A stretch of 64,000 nucleotides of DNA, from assembly GCA_024638655.1 (NCBI GenBank), contig JAHEJW010000007.1, positions 42,862-106,861 on the forward strand, given 5' to 3'. Positions within the stretch are counted from its first letter, which is position 1. Each line of letters begins with the position of its first letter. The position numbers were made by a program, and so were the translations under genes. Shown here piece by piece: positions 35,557-44,580 of this stretch. A model generated the notes under the pieces. It worked only from the letters and a program-made list of their open reading frames with translations. It did not search any database and was not told where the DNA came from. This stretch comes from a bacterium (GTDB lineage Bacteria; Actinomycetota; Acidimicrobiia; Spongiisociales; ZC4RG35).

Positions 35557-36540
35557 CTAGGCCAGCGGCAAAGGAGGTTGCCACCAGGGCGGTTTGTCGT
35601 CGACCTCCACCCGGTCCACCCACTTGACCCACCAGAACCCTCGACGACTCGGGGCGACGAGCCGTACGGGCGAGCCGTTGCCAGGTCGGAGTAGGGTGCC
35701 ATCCACGCGAGTCGCCAGCCAAAGGCGATCCGCTTCGACAAGGGGGAATCGCCTCCAATAGCCGGTGACCGATCTGACGACGATGCTCTCTCCATCTTGG
35801 TCACCTAGAAGACGGCCAATCCTGGCTCCAGTCCAAGTGTTCTTCGAATGCCAACCGCCGGTGCAATCGAGCACCGCACTGATCTCGTCACCGAAGTCGT
35901 CGATCTCGACGGCGGTCAGTCTCCGGGATGGCAGTTGTACTGCATGAGATAGGGAGTCGACTGCCGGGGTCGAGTCGTTGAGCCACGAGGTCGGCGGAGG
36001 AGCCTTGGACCCGATCTCATGTGACCCGGTGAACCTCCTGTCCTTTCCGGGCAGCCCGGTTGCCCTCAACAACCCCTCTGCTCCGAGGTAGAAGATCCCG
36101 GCCAGCCCGACCGTGCCAGTTGCCCTGAGCGCGGCACGTCGTGACAGATCTGTCTTCTTTGGCCTGACCGGTCGCTGCCACAAGTGGACGAGAGTCGTGA
36201 CCAGCGTGAGGAGACCGGCGCCAACGTGGATCTGCATGATTGTCAGGGGCCCGAGTTTCTCGAGCAATCCGGTGATGAGAGTCACGCCGCTGGCCAGAGT
36301 CACAAAGGCCAAAGACGAGAGTCCTAGTGAGATCCAACGACCTGATCTTGGTCGGGCCAGTCCCCTGCGTGCGATCACCGTCTTCCATGGTGAGACGGCT
36401 ACGACAGCAAGCCCGATCAGGCCGTGCAGAACCACGACCCAGCGACCTTTCGGAGTTCCTATCGAAAAGGCGCCAAAACCTGTGATCACCCCCAGCGTGA
36501 GCAAGGTGGCGAGACCGAGGTTTGTGAGGCGGTCGGACAT
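35557..36540 (-). CDS. Membrane molybdopterin oxidoreductase (SUOX fold) fused to heme-type helices, with internal Tat motif
   Basis: A 327-residue protein. Four N-terminal membrane helices carry histidines (H39, H105, H119) suited to b-heme ligation. A fifth hydrophobic segment (about 141-155) is directly preceded by an internal twin-arginine motif SRRAALRATG (R134, R135). The C-terminal ~170 residues form a sulfite-oxidase-type Moco domain with a candidate Mo-ligating Cys226 (LDCTGGW), the loop RIGRLL and the PVRLVAPSRRGFWWVKWV end. This layout implies Sec insertion of helices 1-4 and Tat export of the cofactor domain. Physiological substrate unknown. Confidence 0.82.
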   Translation of the reverse strand: MSDRLTNLGLATLLTLGVITGFGAFSIGTPKGRWVVVLHGLIGLAVVAVSPWKTVIARRGLARPRSGRWISLGLSSLAFVTLASGVTLITGLLEKLGPLTIMQIHVGAGLLTLVTTLVHLWQRPVRPKKTDLSRRAALRATGTVGLAGIFYLGAEGLLRATGLPGKDRRFTGSHEIGSKAPPPTSWLNDSTPAVDSLSHAVQLPSRRLTAVEIDDFGDEISAVLDCTGGWHSKNTWTGARIGRLLGDQDGESIVVRSVTGYWRRFPLVEADRLWLATRVDGTLLRPGNGSPVRLVAPSRRGFWWVKWVDRVEVDDKPPWWQPPLPLA

Positions 36541-36627
36541 ATGCTGATCAGACCGCCAAAAAGCCAGAGTTCGACGGCCCTTCTGGTGCCTTTGCCGGTG
36601 GCGACCCTGTGAAAAGGCCCCTCTCCC

Positions 36628-36656
36628 TTGACATGAGCTCTAGGTGGGGCAAAGAT
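36628..36656 (+). promoter_or_regulatory. Candidate promoter of the aromatic leader peptide and fused aromatic-pathway gene
   Basis: A perfect -35 box TTGACA (36628-36633) is followed after 17 bp by AAAGAT (36651-36656), a weak -10 matching at the key A2 and T6 positions. The expected transcription start (about 36663-36666) falls at or just before the ATG of the leader peptide, so the leader would be leaderless or nearly so. Confidence 0.5.
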
Positions 36657-36665
36657 CTATCTGGC

Positions 36666-36740
36666 ATGAAGGCGGTCTCTACCCCGAATCTAGACAGCGG
36701 CAGCACCCGCTTCTACGGGTTCGCCTATTTCGGCGCCTAG
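36666..36740 (+). CDS. Phe/Tyr-rich leader peptide (attenuator type)
   Basis: A 24-codon ORF, ATG 36666 to TAG 36738-36740. Its second half reads RFYGFAYFGA: three Phe and two Tyr in eight residues from F16 to F22... immediately before the stop. It ends 67 bp before the fused chorismate mutase-prephenate dehydratase-DAHP synthase gene, whose products are Phe and Tyr precursors. This is the layout of pheL-type leaders, where ribosome stalling at Phe or Tyr codons relieves attenuation. The stop codon lies inside a hairpin (36730-36746). Translation is not proven. Confidence 0.7.
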   Translation: MKAVSTPNLDSGSTRFYGFAYFGA

Positions 36741-36746
36741 CGCCGA
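36730..36746 (+). terminator. Hairpin over the leader-peptide stop codon (attenuator candidate)
   Basis: TCGGCGC (36730-36736) and GCGCCGA (36740-36746) form a perfect 7-bp stem with loop CTA, which is part of the leader TAG. An overlapping earlier stem, ACCCG/CGGGT (36705-36720), lies over the aromatic codons. No T-run follows, so it may act as a non-canonical terminator or translational control element. Confidence 0.45.
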
Positions 36747-36807
36747 TTCACCTCACCCCCGCTTTGCCTGTTTCCCAACCTTCGCCAAACTGTGGAGTGA
36801 CGCCCTC

Positions 36808-38844
36808 ATGAGCTCTTCCGACGAACGACAAGACATCGACAAAATCCGGTCTGAGATCGACAAGGTCGACTCAGAGATCTTGCGTCTCTTGGCCGAGCGC
36901 AAATCCCATGCGCTGCGTATTGCACGAGCCAAGGGTGAGTTCGACCGCCCCTCGAGAGACCAGACCCGAGAAGAGGATCTGATCGCCGACCGGATCGCCG
37001 CCGCGGCACAGCACGATCTCGACTCCGAGCTGATCATCAAGCTTTGGCGGACCATCGTCAACGACTCGGTCAGGATCCAACAGGAGGCTCTGGGCCGGGC
37101 AGAAGAGCCCAATGGCGGGATCACCGTGGCCATTCAGGGAATCGAGGGCTCATATAGCCATATCGCAGCCGAGCAGTTCTTCGGTACGAAGGGAATCGAA
37201 ACGGCCTATGTCAGGGCTAAGGCCTTCTCGGATGCCATCGACGAGGTGACAGAAGGGCGCGCGGAAGTTGCTGTCCTGCCGATCGAGAACACCACCTCTG
37301 GCGCGATTTCCGAGGTGTATGACCTGCTCCTCGAGTCAGACCTGTCAGTGGTTGGAGACCTCAAGCTGCGAGTCCGACATTGCCTCCTCGGCATCCATGG
37401 GACCACGCCGGCGGACATCCGCAAGGTCTACTGCCACCCACAGGCTGTGGCCCAGTGTTCCGATTTCCTGGCCTCGCTCGAGGACTGCGAGATCGTTCAC
37501 TTCTCGGACACTGCCCTGTCAGGGAAGCGAATCAAGGACCTGAACGACCCCTCTATTGCCGCGATAGCAAGTGAGGAAGCGGCTCGGCTCTACGGTCTCG
37601 AAGTCATCAAGACGGGAATCGCCAACCGTGCCGAGAACTACACGAGGTTCGTCGTCGTTGCCCGCGAGCCGGTAGAAGTCCCGGAAGGTGTTCCCTCCAA
37701 GACTTCGGCGGTAATGGCCGTCGGGAACCGTCCTGGTGCTCTCATGGATGCCTTGTCGATATTCCGTGAAGGAGACATCAACCTGGTAAAGCTGGAATCG
37801 AGGCCGATTCCCCACAACCCGAAAGAAGAGCTCTTCTACATCGATTTCGAGGGGAACGTCGCCGACCACGAGGTGGCAGATCTCCTCGATGCCCTCACCA
37901 GACAGGTGAGGTTCCTCAAAGTGCTGGGGAGCTATCCGTCCCGTGACCTTCGCCCTCGACCGGATGCCGACACGCGCAAACCGATCGAACCTTCGGGTCG
38001 AGAGAAGTTGGTCTCGCCGGTGGTCTCAGGTCAGAGCCCACAGGGCTATCGACTCGGAAGCCGTGGTCACAAGCCCGCCAACACGATCGTGGAGGTTGGC
38101 GAAGCCCGCTTTGGCAGTGATGAGCTAGTCCTGATCGGCGGACCCTGCGCCGTCGAGTCTTGGGATCAAGTGATTGCGTCAGCCCGGGCCGTACGTGACT
38201 CAGGCGGCACGGTGTTGCGCGGAGGTTGCTTCAAGCCCAGGACTTCGCCCTATTCCTTCCAGGGCCTCGGTTTCGAGGGCCTCGACATGTTGAGCGAGGC
38301 GGGAAAGACCTTTGGACTGCCCATTGTCACGGAGGTCCTATCCCCTGAAGACGTGGAAGAAGTCGCCAAGAAGGCCGACATACTCCAGATCGGGACGAGG
38401 AACATGCAGAACTTCTCCCTCTTGTCCGCAGTCGGGAGAACCCACCGACCCGTTCTCCTCAAACGGGGTATGAGCTCGTCATTGGACGAACTCCTCCAGG
38501 CAGCCGAGTACATACTTCATGAGGGCAACCAACAGGTGATGCTGTGCGAGCGTGGGATCCGAACGTTCGAGACATCGACGAGAAACACACTCGATCTCAG
38601 TGCGGTGCCAGTCCTGCGTGGCAGGACCCACCTTCCCGTGGTGGTCGACCCTTCCCACGCAGCCGGCAACCGCGATCTGGTAGCGCCTCTCGCTCTCGCA
38701 GCAGAAGCCATTGGAGCTCACGGCATCATGGTGGAGATCCACCCGAAGCCGGAAGAGGCCCTGAGCGACGGACCCCAATCGCTGACGCTCGAACAGTTCG
38801 ATGAACTGGCCAGGGCATTGGGGGTACCGCGCCGGCAACTCTGA
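36808..38844 (+). CDS. Chorismate mutase - prephenate dehydratase - ACT - DAHP synthase fusion
   Basis: A 678-residue multidomain enzyme covering the first and last specific steps of phenylalanine synthesis. Residues 1-95: AroQ-type chorismate mutase (IDKVDSEILRLLAERKSHAL). About 107-285: prephenate dehydratase (IQGIEGSYSHIAAEQFF, LPIENTTSGAISEVYDLL, active-site NYTRFVVV). About 295-375: ACT regulatory domain with GNRPGAL and the Phe-binding LESRP. About 420-678: type I beta DAHP synthase (LIGGPCAVES, RGGCFKPRTSPYSFQGLG, VDPSHAAGNR), which condenses PEP and erythrose 4-phosphate. All catalytic motifs look intact. Feedback by Phe through ACT and attenuation through the upstream leader are both likely. 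Confidence 0.93.
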   Translation: MSSSDERQDIDKIRSEIDKVDSEILRLLAERKSHALRIARAKGEFDRPSRDQTREEDLIADRIAAAAQHDLDSELIIKLWRTIVNDSVRIQQEALGRAEEPNGGITVAIQGIEGSYSHIAAEQFFGTKGIETAYVRAKAFSDAIDEVTEGRAEVAVLPIENTTSGAISEVYDLLLESDLSVVGDLKLRVRHCLLGIHGTTPADIRKVYCHPQAVAQCSDFLASLEDCEIVHFSDTALSGKRIKDLNDPSIAAIASEEAARLYGLEVIKTGIANRAENYTRFVVVAREPVEVPEGVPSKTSAVMAVGNRPGALMDALSIFREGDINLVKLESRPIPHNPKEELFYIDFEGNVADHEVADLLDALTRQVRFLKVLGSYPSRDLRPRPDADTRKPIEPSGREKLVSPVVSGQSPQGYRLGSRGHKPANTIVEVGEARFGSDELVLIGGPCAVESWDQVIASARAVRDSGGTVLRGGCFKPRTSPYSFQGLGFEGLDMLSEAGKTFGLPIVTEVLSPEDVEEVAKKADILQIGTRNMQNFSLLSAVGRTHRPVLLKRGMSSSLDELLQAAEYILHEGNQQVMLCERGIRTFETSTRNTLDLSAVPVLRGRTHLPVVVDPSHAAGNRDLVAPLALAAEAIGAHGIMVEIHPKPEEALSDGPQSLTLEQFDELARALGVPRRQL

Positions 38845-38927
38845 ACTCATCTGTGAAGCTCCTCGGCGTCATGTTCGCCACGGATCCTCACCGAGCCGGA
38901 TGAGATGCCAGCTAACTTGCGGGGCCG

Positions 38928-39287
38928 ATGAGCGAGAGACTTCATGACTGGATGGATCGATATGTGCTCGCCTGGAGCACGAACGACCCAGATCAAATCG
39001 CAGGTCTCTTCAGCGACGACGCGGTCTATGACCCCCAGACGGACGGCGGGGAGTGGCACGGAATCGATGAAATCGTGCAGCAGTGGATCGAGATCGATGA
39101 CGATGAGGACAACTGGGAGTTCGAGTGGAGGCTCCTCGTGGAGTCGGATGATCTGGCGATCGTGGTCGGCAAGACCCGCTACTTCGAGCCTCCGATGAGT
39201 TATCGCAATCTGTTCGTCGTCAGGTTCGACGACCAGGATCGCTGTTACGACTTCACAGAGTGGTACATCGAGGAAGATCCAGGATGA
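38928..39287 (+). CDS. SnoaL-like (NTF2-fold) protein
   Basis: A 119-residue acidic protein with the nuclear-transport-factor-2-like pattern of SnoaL domains (YVLAWSTNDPDQIAGLFSDDAVYD, GIDEIVQQW, then strands ending DFTEWYIEE). Such folds bind or isomerise small hydrophobic ligands. Its stop overlaps the ATG of the patatin-like gene (ATGA), so the two are coupled. Ligand unknown. Confidence 0.8.
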   Translation: MSERLHDWMDRYVLAWSTNDPDQIAGLFSDDAVYDPQTDGGEWHGIDEIVQQWIEIDDDEDNWEFEWRLLVESDDLAIVVGKTRYFEPPMSYRNLFVVRFDDQDRCYDFTEWYIEEDPG

Positions 39288-40117
39288 ACGGTCGTCGTCG
39301 CACGGCTTTCGTCCTCGGGGGCGGAGGCCGTTGGGGCGCAGTAGAGGTCGGGATGCTGCGGGCTCTCGATGAGCGAGGTATCCAGCCCGACCTCATCCTG
39401 GGCACGTCGATCGGTGCTTTCAATGGATCGGTGGTGGCAGCACAGCCCGGCGGTGTGGGTATCGATCGACTGATGGAAATCTGGGACGGACTGGCCGGTT
39501 CCGACCTGTTCAGCGGTGGGATGTTCGACCGGGTCAAAGCTGTGGCAACTCTTCAGCCTGCAATGCATGGCAGTGGCGAGCTGGAATCACTATTGGAGCT
39601 CGTCCACCCGCCCCAAGCCCAGATCGAAGACCTGGCGGTGGAGTTCCAATGCGTCGCGGCCTCGATCGAGAAGGCCTCGGAGCATTGGTTCACCTCGGGT
39701 TCGCTGATAAAGGCACTCCTGGCGACGTCAGCAGTTCCGGTGCTGTTCCCTCCGGTTGAGATCGGCGGGGAGCATTTCTACGACGGCGGGCTGGTGAACT
39801 CGGTGCCCTTGCGTCGCGCCGTGAACCTGGGCGCCGATGTCGTCTACGTGCTTCAGGTGGGCCGGGTGGAGGCGCCGTTGCGTCCGCCCTCGAAGCTCCA
39901 CGAAGCGGCTCTGATCTCCTTCGAGATCGCCAGACGTCACACCTTCTCCACGGCGATGCGTGAGATCCCTACCGACGTCGAAGTCCATCTGCTCCCTTCG
40001 GGCAATCCTGTGGAGTTCGACGACTGGCGCCAGCTCCGGTGGCGGGACACCGGCAATGCAAGTGAGCTCATGGAGGGGGCCTTCAAAGCCTCTCTTTCTT
40101 ATCTGAGCGTCGTGTAG
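39284..40117 (+). CDS. Patatin-like phospholipase
   Basis: A 277-residue predicted lipid acyl hydrolase. The glycine-rich oxyanion motif VLGGGGRWG (near 11), nucleophile elbow GTSIGAFNG (Ser near 43) and catalytic Asp in the YDGGLVNSVP motif (near 167) form the Ser-Asp dyad typical of RssA-like proteins. ATG 39284 overlaps the preceding stop; an in-frame start at 39260 is less likely. The acyltransferase gene begins directly after its stop. Acts on lipid or lysolipid acyl esters by inference. Confidence 0.9.
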   Translation: MNGRRRTAFVLGGGGRWGAVEVGMLRALDERGIQPDLILGTSIGAFNGSVVAAQPGGVGIDRLMEIWDGLAGSDLFSGGMFDRVKAVATLQPAMHGSGELESLLELVHPPQAQIEDLAVEFQCVAASIEKASEHWFTSGSLIKALLATSAVPVLFPPVEIGGEHFYDGGLVNSVPLRRAVNLGADVVYVLQVGRVEAPLRPPSKLHEAALISFEIARRHTFSTAMREIPTDVEVHLLPSGNPVEFDDWRQLRWRDTGNASELMEGAFKASLSYLSVV

Positions 40118-41164
40118 ATGAAGCCGCCTCCCAGATGGATTCGGCGGCTCCTCATCGACCCCGCCCTGGTCCTCGGTGTCTTGCTCGCCGTTGCATCTCT
40201 ACCCGTCGTCGTCATTGCTGCGGCCTTCATTTCGAGATACGTGCCAGGCAAGTGGCGAATACCTCGCGTTGTGTGGTTCCTCTTTCTCTATCTGCTGGTG
40301 GAGGCGGCGTCGCTGATTGCGATGTTCGTGTTCTGGGTCGGCTCCGGATTCGGGTGGAGGATCGAAGAGCCGTTCTGGCAGCGTATCCATTATCGGCTGT
40401 TTGGCTGGATGCTGAGAAGAGTCGTGGCCTCTGCCAAGTTCACCTTCAAGGTCTCCATCATTCGAGAAGGAGAACCACCGACGACCGCGAGGGGTAGTGG
40501 CAGGCGACCGATTCTCGTCCTGAGCCGACATGCCGGCCCCGGAGACTCGATGATGCTGATGGATGCGCTCTACAACACCTTTGGTCGTCAGCCCCGCATC
40601 GTCCTCAAGGAGTTTCTCCAATGGGATCCTGCGATCGACGTGATGCTGAACCGTCTACCCAGCATCTTCGTATCTGCGGAAAAACGGGGCGATGCCGTGT
40701 TGCCGTCGATCGCCAGCATTGCCGAAACCATGGAGCCTGAAGATGCTTTCGTCATATTCCCTGAGGGAGCCAACTACACCGAGAAGCGCTTCAAGCGCTC
40801 GATCGAGAAGTTGCACGAGGTCGGCCGACCCGACCTCGCGGAGCGAGCTGCGGAGCTGCGGAACACGCTTCCACCACGTTCAACCGGGGTCAAGACAGCC
40901 TTGGCTTCCACTCAGGAGCCACATGACGTCTTCTTCGTCGGTCATGCCGGACTGGAGACTTTTGTGTCCTGGGGTGACATCTGGAGAGGGATGCCCATGG
41001 ACACCGAGGTCGCCGTCAAGATCTGGCACTACCCCTTCGAGTCGATCCCGCCCCCAGAATCGCAGGAAGAGTGGCTGTATGACACTTGGGTCGAGATCGA
41101 CGAGTGGATAGGCCTCCGGATGTCTGACACGGGCGAGCCGTTCGACGACCCCGCCTACTACTAG
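40118..41164 (+). CDS. Membrane lysophospholipid/glycerol-phosphate acyltransferase family protein
   Basis: A 348-residue membrane protein with two N-terminal hydrophobic segments (about 17-40 and 48-72) and a PlsC-like domain. The HX4D catalytic motif appears as SRHAGPGD (near 137) and the substrate-binding FPEGAN near 215. The ATG follows the patatin stop with no gap. The pairing of a deacylating and an acylating enzyme suggests lipid remodelling. Exact acyl acceptor unknown. Confidence 0.85.
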   Translation: MKPPPRWIRRLLIDPALVLGVLLAVASLPVVVIAAAFISRYVPGKWRIPRVVWFLFLYLLVEAASLIAMFVFWVGSGFGWRIEEPFWQRIHYRLFGWMLRRVVASAKFTFKVSIIREGEPPTTARGSGRRPILVLSRHAGPGDSMMLMDALYNTFGRQPRIVLKEFLQWDPAIDVMLNRLPSIFVSAEKRGDAVLPSIASIAETMEPEDAFVIFPEGANYTEKRFKRSIEKLHEVGRPDLAERAAELRNTLPPRSTGVKTALASTQEPHDVFFVGHAGLETFVSWGDIWRGMPMDTEVAVKIWHYPFESIPPPESQEEWLYDTWVEIDEWIGLRMSDTGEPFDDPAYY

Positions 41165-41174
41165 GACTTTGGTG

Positions 41175-41762
41175 TCAAGCCGTCATCCAGGAGGGGCGGG
41201 TTGCCTCATAAGATTCGATATCGGAGACATACTCGAGAGTCATGGAGATGTCATCCAGCCCGCGTAGCAGTCGGTACTTGCGGAACGGATCGATCTCGAA
41301 CCGGCGGGACCAAGACCCGTCTGGTGTTCCGATGGTCTGCGCCGGGAGATCGACCACCAATTCAACGGCTGGATCGCTCTGGACCAAGTTCATCAGATGG
41401 TCGATGTCCTCTTTGGGTCGCTCGATGGTGAGCACGCCGCTTTGAAAGCAGTTGTTCTTGAAGATGTCGGCGAAGTCCTCACCTATCAGTGCTTCGATGC
41501 CAAGACCAGTGAGAGCCCACACCGCGTGTTCGCGGCTCGAGCCCGAGCCGAAGTTCGCCCGGGTGAGCATGATTCTGGCGCCTTTGAATCGTGAATCGTT
41601 CAAAACGAAATCAGGGTCTTGGCGCCAGGCCTCGAAAGCAAACTCGCCGTAGCCGGTGCGCTCGATACGCTTCAGATGCTTGGCCGGGATTATCTGGTCG
41701 GTATCCACGTTGGAGCGATCGAGTGGGATGGCGGTTCCGCGCACCACCGAGAAGGCTCTCAA
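41175..41762 (-). CDS. leuD: 3-Isopropylmalate dehydratase small subunit LeuD
   Basis: Small (swivel) subunit of the aconitase-type enzyme that isomerises 2- to 3-isopropylmalate in leucine synthesis. The 195-residue product has [36 protein letters not shown] and the C-terminal [13 protein letters not shown], all diagnostic. A TTG at 41762 overlapping the leuC stop (TTGA) gives the right N-terminus. Last gene of the ilvB-leuD operon. Confidence 0.95.
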   Translation of the reverse strand: MRAFSVVRGTAIPLDRSNVDTDQIIPAKHLKRIERTGYGEFAFEAWRQDPDFVLNDSRFKGARIMLTRANFGSGSSREHAVWALTGLGIEALIGEDFADIFKNNCFQSGVLTIERPKEDIDHLMNLVQSDPAVELVVDLPAQTIGTPDGSWSRRFEIDPFRKYRLLRGLDDISMTLEYVSDIESYEATRPSWMTA

Positions 41763-43228
41763 TCCAGCACCTCCCTGACGTCTACGAAGTGACCGGCGAT
41801 GGCTGCCGCAGCTGCCATTTCCGGACTCACAAGGTGAGTCCTCCCTCCAGGTCCCTGCCGACCCTCGAAGTTGCGGTTTGAGGTCGAGGCCGCACGCTCG
41901 CCCGGTGCGAGGATGTCGGGGTTCATTCCCAGGCACATCGAGCAGCCGGCGTCCCGCCACTCGAATCCCGCCTCCGTGAATATGTCGGCCAATCCCTCGT
42001 CTTCGGCCTGAAGCTTCACCAGACCCGACCCGGGCACGACCATGGCGTGAACTCCCTCGGCGATCTTCTTGCCTTGGACCACTTTGGCCGCGGCGCGAAG
42101 ATCCTCGATGCGCCCGTTGGTGCACGAGCCGAGGAAGACCCGGTCGATAGTGATGTCCCGTATTGCCGTGCCCGGCTCGAGGGCCATGTACGCCAGAGCC
42201 CTCGTCGCAGCCTCACGGTGCTCCGCCGCCAGCTGATCGGGCTCCGGCACGTGCCCGTCCACCGTCACGCTCTGCGCCGGGTTGGTGCCCCACGTGACGA
42301 AGGGGATGATGTCTGAGCCGTCGAGTCTCACCTCGCGATCGAAACGCGCATCGGAGTCGCTCGGCAGCTTTCTCCAAGCATCGACGGCACGTTCCCAATC
42401 TTCGCCTTTGGGCATCTGGGGCCTTCCCTTCATATAGAGGAAGGTCGTCTCGTCAGGAGCGACGAGCCCTGCTCGTGCGCCGGCCTCGATGGACATGTTG
42501 CAGATTGTCATCCGCCCTTCCATCGTCAGGTTCTCGATGACTTGACCGCGATATTCGATGACGTGGCCAATACCGCCGCGGACGCCTATTTCGTTGATGA
42601 TCGCCAGAATGACGTCTTTGGCAGTCACGCCCGGGCCCAGTTCGCCATTGACCTCCACGGACATCGTCTTCGGTCTCGACTGGCGGAGCGTCTGGGTGGC
42701 GAGAACGTGCTCCACTTCGGACGTGCCGATCCCGAAGGCGAGTGCTCCAAAAGCCCCATGGGTGGACGTGTGGGAGTCTCCACAAACGATCGTCATCCCC
42801 GGCTGGGTGTACCCCTGCTCAGGCCCGATTATGTGGACGATTCCCTGCCTTGGGTCGTGTATGTCGAAGAGAGTGATACCGAACTCTCGGGTGTTTTCAC
42901 GCAGAACCTCTATCTGTCGTGCCGACAGGGGATCAGGGTTGGGGAGATCCCGGTCGATGGTGGGCACGTTGTGATCGACCGTGGCGAGTGTCAGGTCGGG
43001 TCGTCTCACCGGGTGCCCGGCCTGACGGAGCCCCTCGAAGGCTTGTGGGGACGTGACCTCGTGGATCAGATGGAGGTCGATGTAGAGCATCTCCTGACGA
43101 CCGTGGATCAATTCCTCGTGGTCTGCCATGCCTGCGTCCGCCAATGCCCTGTGCCGGGCGGCGTCCTGGGCGGGACTGGGAACGACGTGGGCGTCCCAGA
43201 TCCTCTCGAAGAGAGTCTTCCCACTCAT
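41759..43228 (-). CDS. leuC: 3-Isopropylmalate dehydratase large subunit LeuC
   Basis: Large subunit carrying the [4Fe-4S] cluster. The 489-residue product has [33 protein letters not shown] (cluster Cys) and [11 protein letters not shown] (two more cluster Cys), and ends with [23 protein letters not shown] 43228 overlaps the leuB stop (ATGA), and its own stop overlaps leuD. Standard enzyme of leucine biosynthesis. Confidence 0.97.
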   Translation of the reverse strand: MSGKTLFERIWDAHVVPSPAQDAARHRALADAGMADHEELIHGRQEMLYIDLHLIHEVTSPQAFEGLRQAGHPVRRPDLTLATVDHNVPTIDRDLPNPDPLSARQIEVLRENTREFGITLFDIHDPRQGIVHIIGPEQGYTQPGMTIVCGDSHTSTHGAFGALAFGIGTSEVEHVLATQTLRQSRPKTMSVEVNGELGPGVTAKDVILAIINEIGVRGGIGHVIEYRGQVIENLTMEGRMTICNMSIEAGARAGLVAPDETTFLYMKGRPQMPKGEDWERAVDAWRKLPSDSDARFDREVRLDGSDIIPFVTWGTNPAQSVTVDGHVPEPDQLAAEHREAATRALAYMALEPGTAIRDITIDRVFLGSCTNGRIEDLRAAAKVVQGKKIAEGVHAMVVPGSGLVKLQAEDEGLADIFTEAGFEWRDAGCSMCLGMNPDILAPGERAASTSNRNFEGRQGPGGRTHLVSPEMAAAAAIAGHFVDVREVLD

Positions 43229-44304
43229 TTGGCCGTCGCAACCTCGGCGCTGGACATCATTCGATCGACCACCATGTCGCCTACCTCCGACGTCGACGCT
43301 CCCATTTCGCCTGCGCGGAGAGACGGAAGGGAGCCGGCAACCTGTCCGACCGCATCCTCGATCGCTTTCGCAGCAATGGTCTCCCCGAGGATGTCGAGCA
43401 TCATCGCTGCCGAGCCTATTGCCGCAAGCGGATTGATCTTCCCGGTCCCCTCGAAACCCGGAGCCGTGCCGCCGATCGGCTCGAACATCGAAACCCCGTT
43501 GGGGTTCACGTTTGCGCCGGAGGCAATCCCCAGCCCGCCCTGGATAGCCGCCCCCAAGTCGGTGATTATGTCGCCGAACATGTTGTCTGTCACGATCACA
43601 TCGAATCGTCCCGGGTCCTCGACCATCCACAGACATGCAGCATCGACATGTGCGTATGCCGTGTCGATCTCTGGATATTCCTGGCTAACCGTGTCGAACA
43701 CTCTCTGCCAGAGGTCCCAGGCGTAGGTCAGCACATTTGTCTTGCCGCACAAAGTGACTTCCGAGCGTCCTGTCACGGTCGTGTATTCGAAAGCGAAGCG
43801 GATGCACCGCTCTACTCCGAAAGCGGTGTTCACCGATTCCTGGATTGCTACCTCGAAAGGCGAGCCTTTCGCCGTGAACGACCCGCGTCCTGTGTAGAGC
43901 CCTTCGCTGTTCTCCCGGACCACCACCATGTCGACTTCGTCGGGGCTGACGTCGCTCAGAGGGCTGTGGACACCGGGATGAAGCTTCACGGGTCGAAGGT
44001 TTATGTACTGGTCGAGCTCTCTGCGAAGCCGGAGCAGGATTTCTTGTTCGAGTATTCCTGGCTTCACATCGGGATGGCCTATCGCCCCAAAGAGGATTGC
44101 GTCGCATTGTCTGAGCTTTTCCAGGTCTGCGCCTGTCAGAGTCTCCTTGGTGCGCAGGTATCGCTCGCCACCCAAGTCCAGGTTGGATGTTTCGAAATCG
44201 AAGCCGAAAGCCTCTGCTGCTGCCCCCAGAACCTTCAGAGCCTCACCGACTACCTCGGGGCCGGTGCCGTCGCCAGGGACCACGGCTATCTCATAGCCGC
44301 TCAT
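43225..44304 (-). CDS. leuB: 3-Isopropylmalate dehydrogenase LeuB
   Basis: NAD-dependent oxidative decarboxylase of leucine synthesis. The 359-residue product has the N-terminal [12 protein letters not shown], substrate-binding [12 protein letters not shown], and [28 protein letters not shown] spread over about 243-270. Its ATG overlaps the stop of the small upstream ORF (ATGA). No leuA is found in the window. Some related decarboxylating dehydrogenases differ in substrate, but the leuBCD order supports LeuB. Confidence 0.94.
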   Translation of the reverse strand: MSGYEIAVVPGDGTGPEVVGEALKVLGAAAEAFGFDFETSNLDLGGERYLRTKETLTGADLEKLRQCDAILFGAIGHPDVKPGILEQEILLRLRRELDQYINLRPVKLHPGVHSPLSDVSPDEVDMVVVRENSEGLYTGRGSFTAKGSPFEVAIQESVNTAFGVERCIRFAFEYTTVTGRSEVTLCGKTNVLTYAWDLWQRVFDTVSQEYPEIDTAYAHVDAACLWMVEDPGRFDVIVTDNMFGDIITDLGAAIQGGLGIASGANVNPNGVSMFEPIGGTAPGFEGTGKINPLAAIGSAAMMLDILGETIAAKAIEDAVGQVAGSLPSLRAGEMGASTSEVGDMVVDRMMSSAEVATAK

Positions 44305-44546
44305 CGAAACGACTCGGCTACTCCCTGGAGAATCTCAGAGCTGGACAGGACGTCGTCGACGATTGCCCGCATCTGCTCGGATGACACCTCGATGCCCCGC
44401 TTGCCGGCCGTATTGACTCGGGCAAATGCGACTTCGAAGGCATATGGGCTCAGTGTCACGTTCATCGCTCTCAGTGACCTTCTGAAGCGGGCTCGTTCCA
44501 TCTCATCGGAAGAGTGATTCGATTGGTGGCTCTGTGGTTGGTTCAT
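44301..44546 (-). CDS. Small operon protein resembling a LeuA-type subdomain
   Basis: An 81-residue protein between ilvN and leuB. After a polar N-terminus, residues about 20-70 (FRRSLRAMNVTLSPYAFEVA, then AFARVNTAGKRGIEVSSEQM and RAIVDDVL) resemble the helical linker subdomain of 2-isopropylmalate synthase (LeuA), between its catalytic and regulatory parts. The stop overlaps the leuB ATG, so it is co-translated. ATG 44546 is preferred over 44591, which would overlap ilvN. The resemblance is by eye and moderate; a regulatory or subunit role is a guess. No full leuA is visible nearby. Confidence 0.6.
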   Translation of the reverse strand: MNQPQSHQSNHSSDEMERARFRRSLRAMNVTLSPYAFEVAFARVNTAGKRGIEVSSEQMRAIVDDVLSSSEILQGVAESFR

Positions 44547-44580
44547 GCGGTTCTCCTTGGTCAATGAAGTTTCGGCCGGA

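Noticed and set aside
43144..44517. A 457-residue plus-strand frame antisense to leuB and leuC
   Set aside because: A shadow of the leuB and leuC codon pattern; no start signal and no family features.
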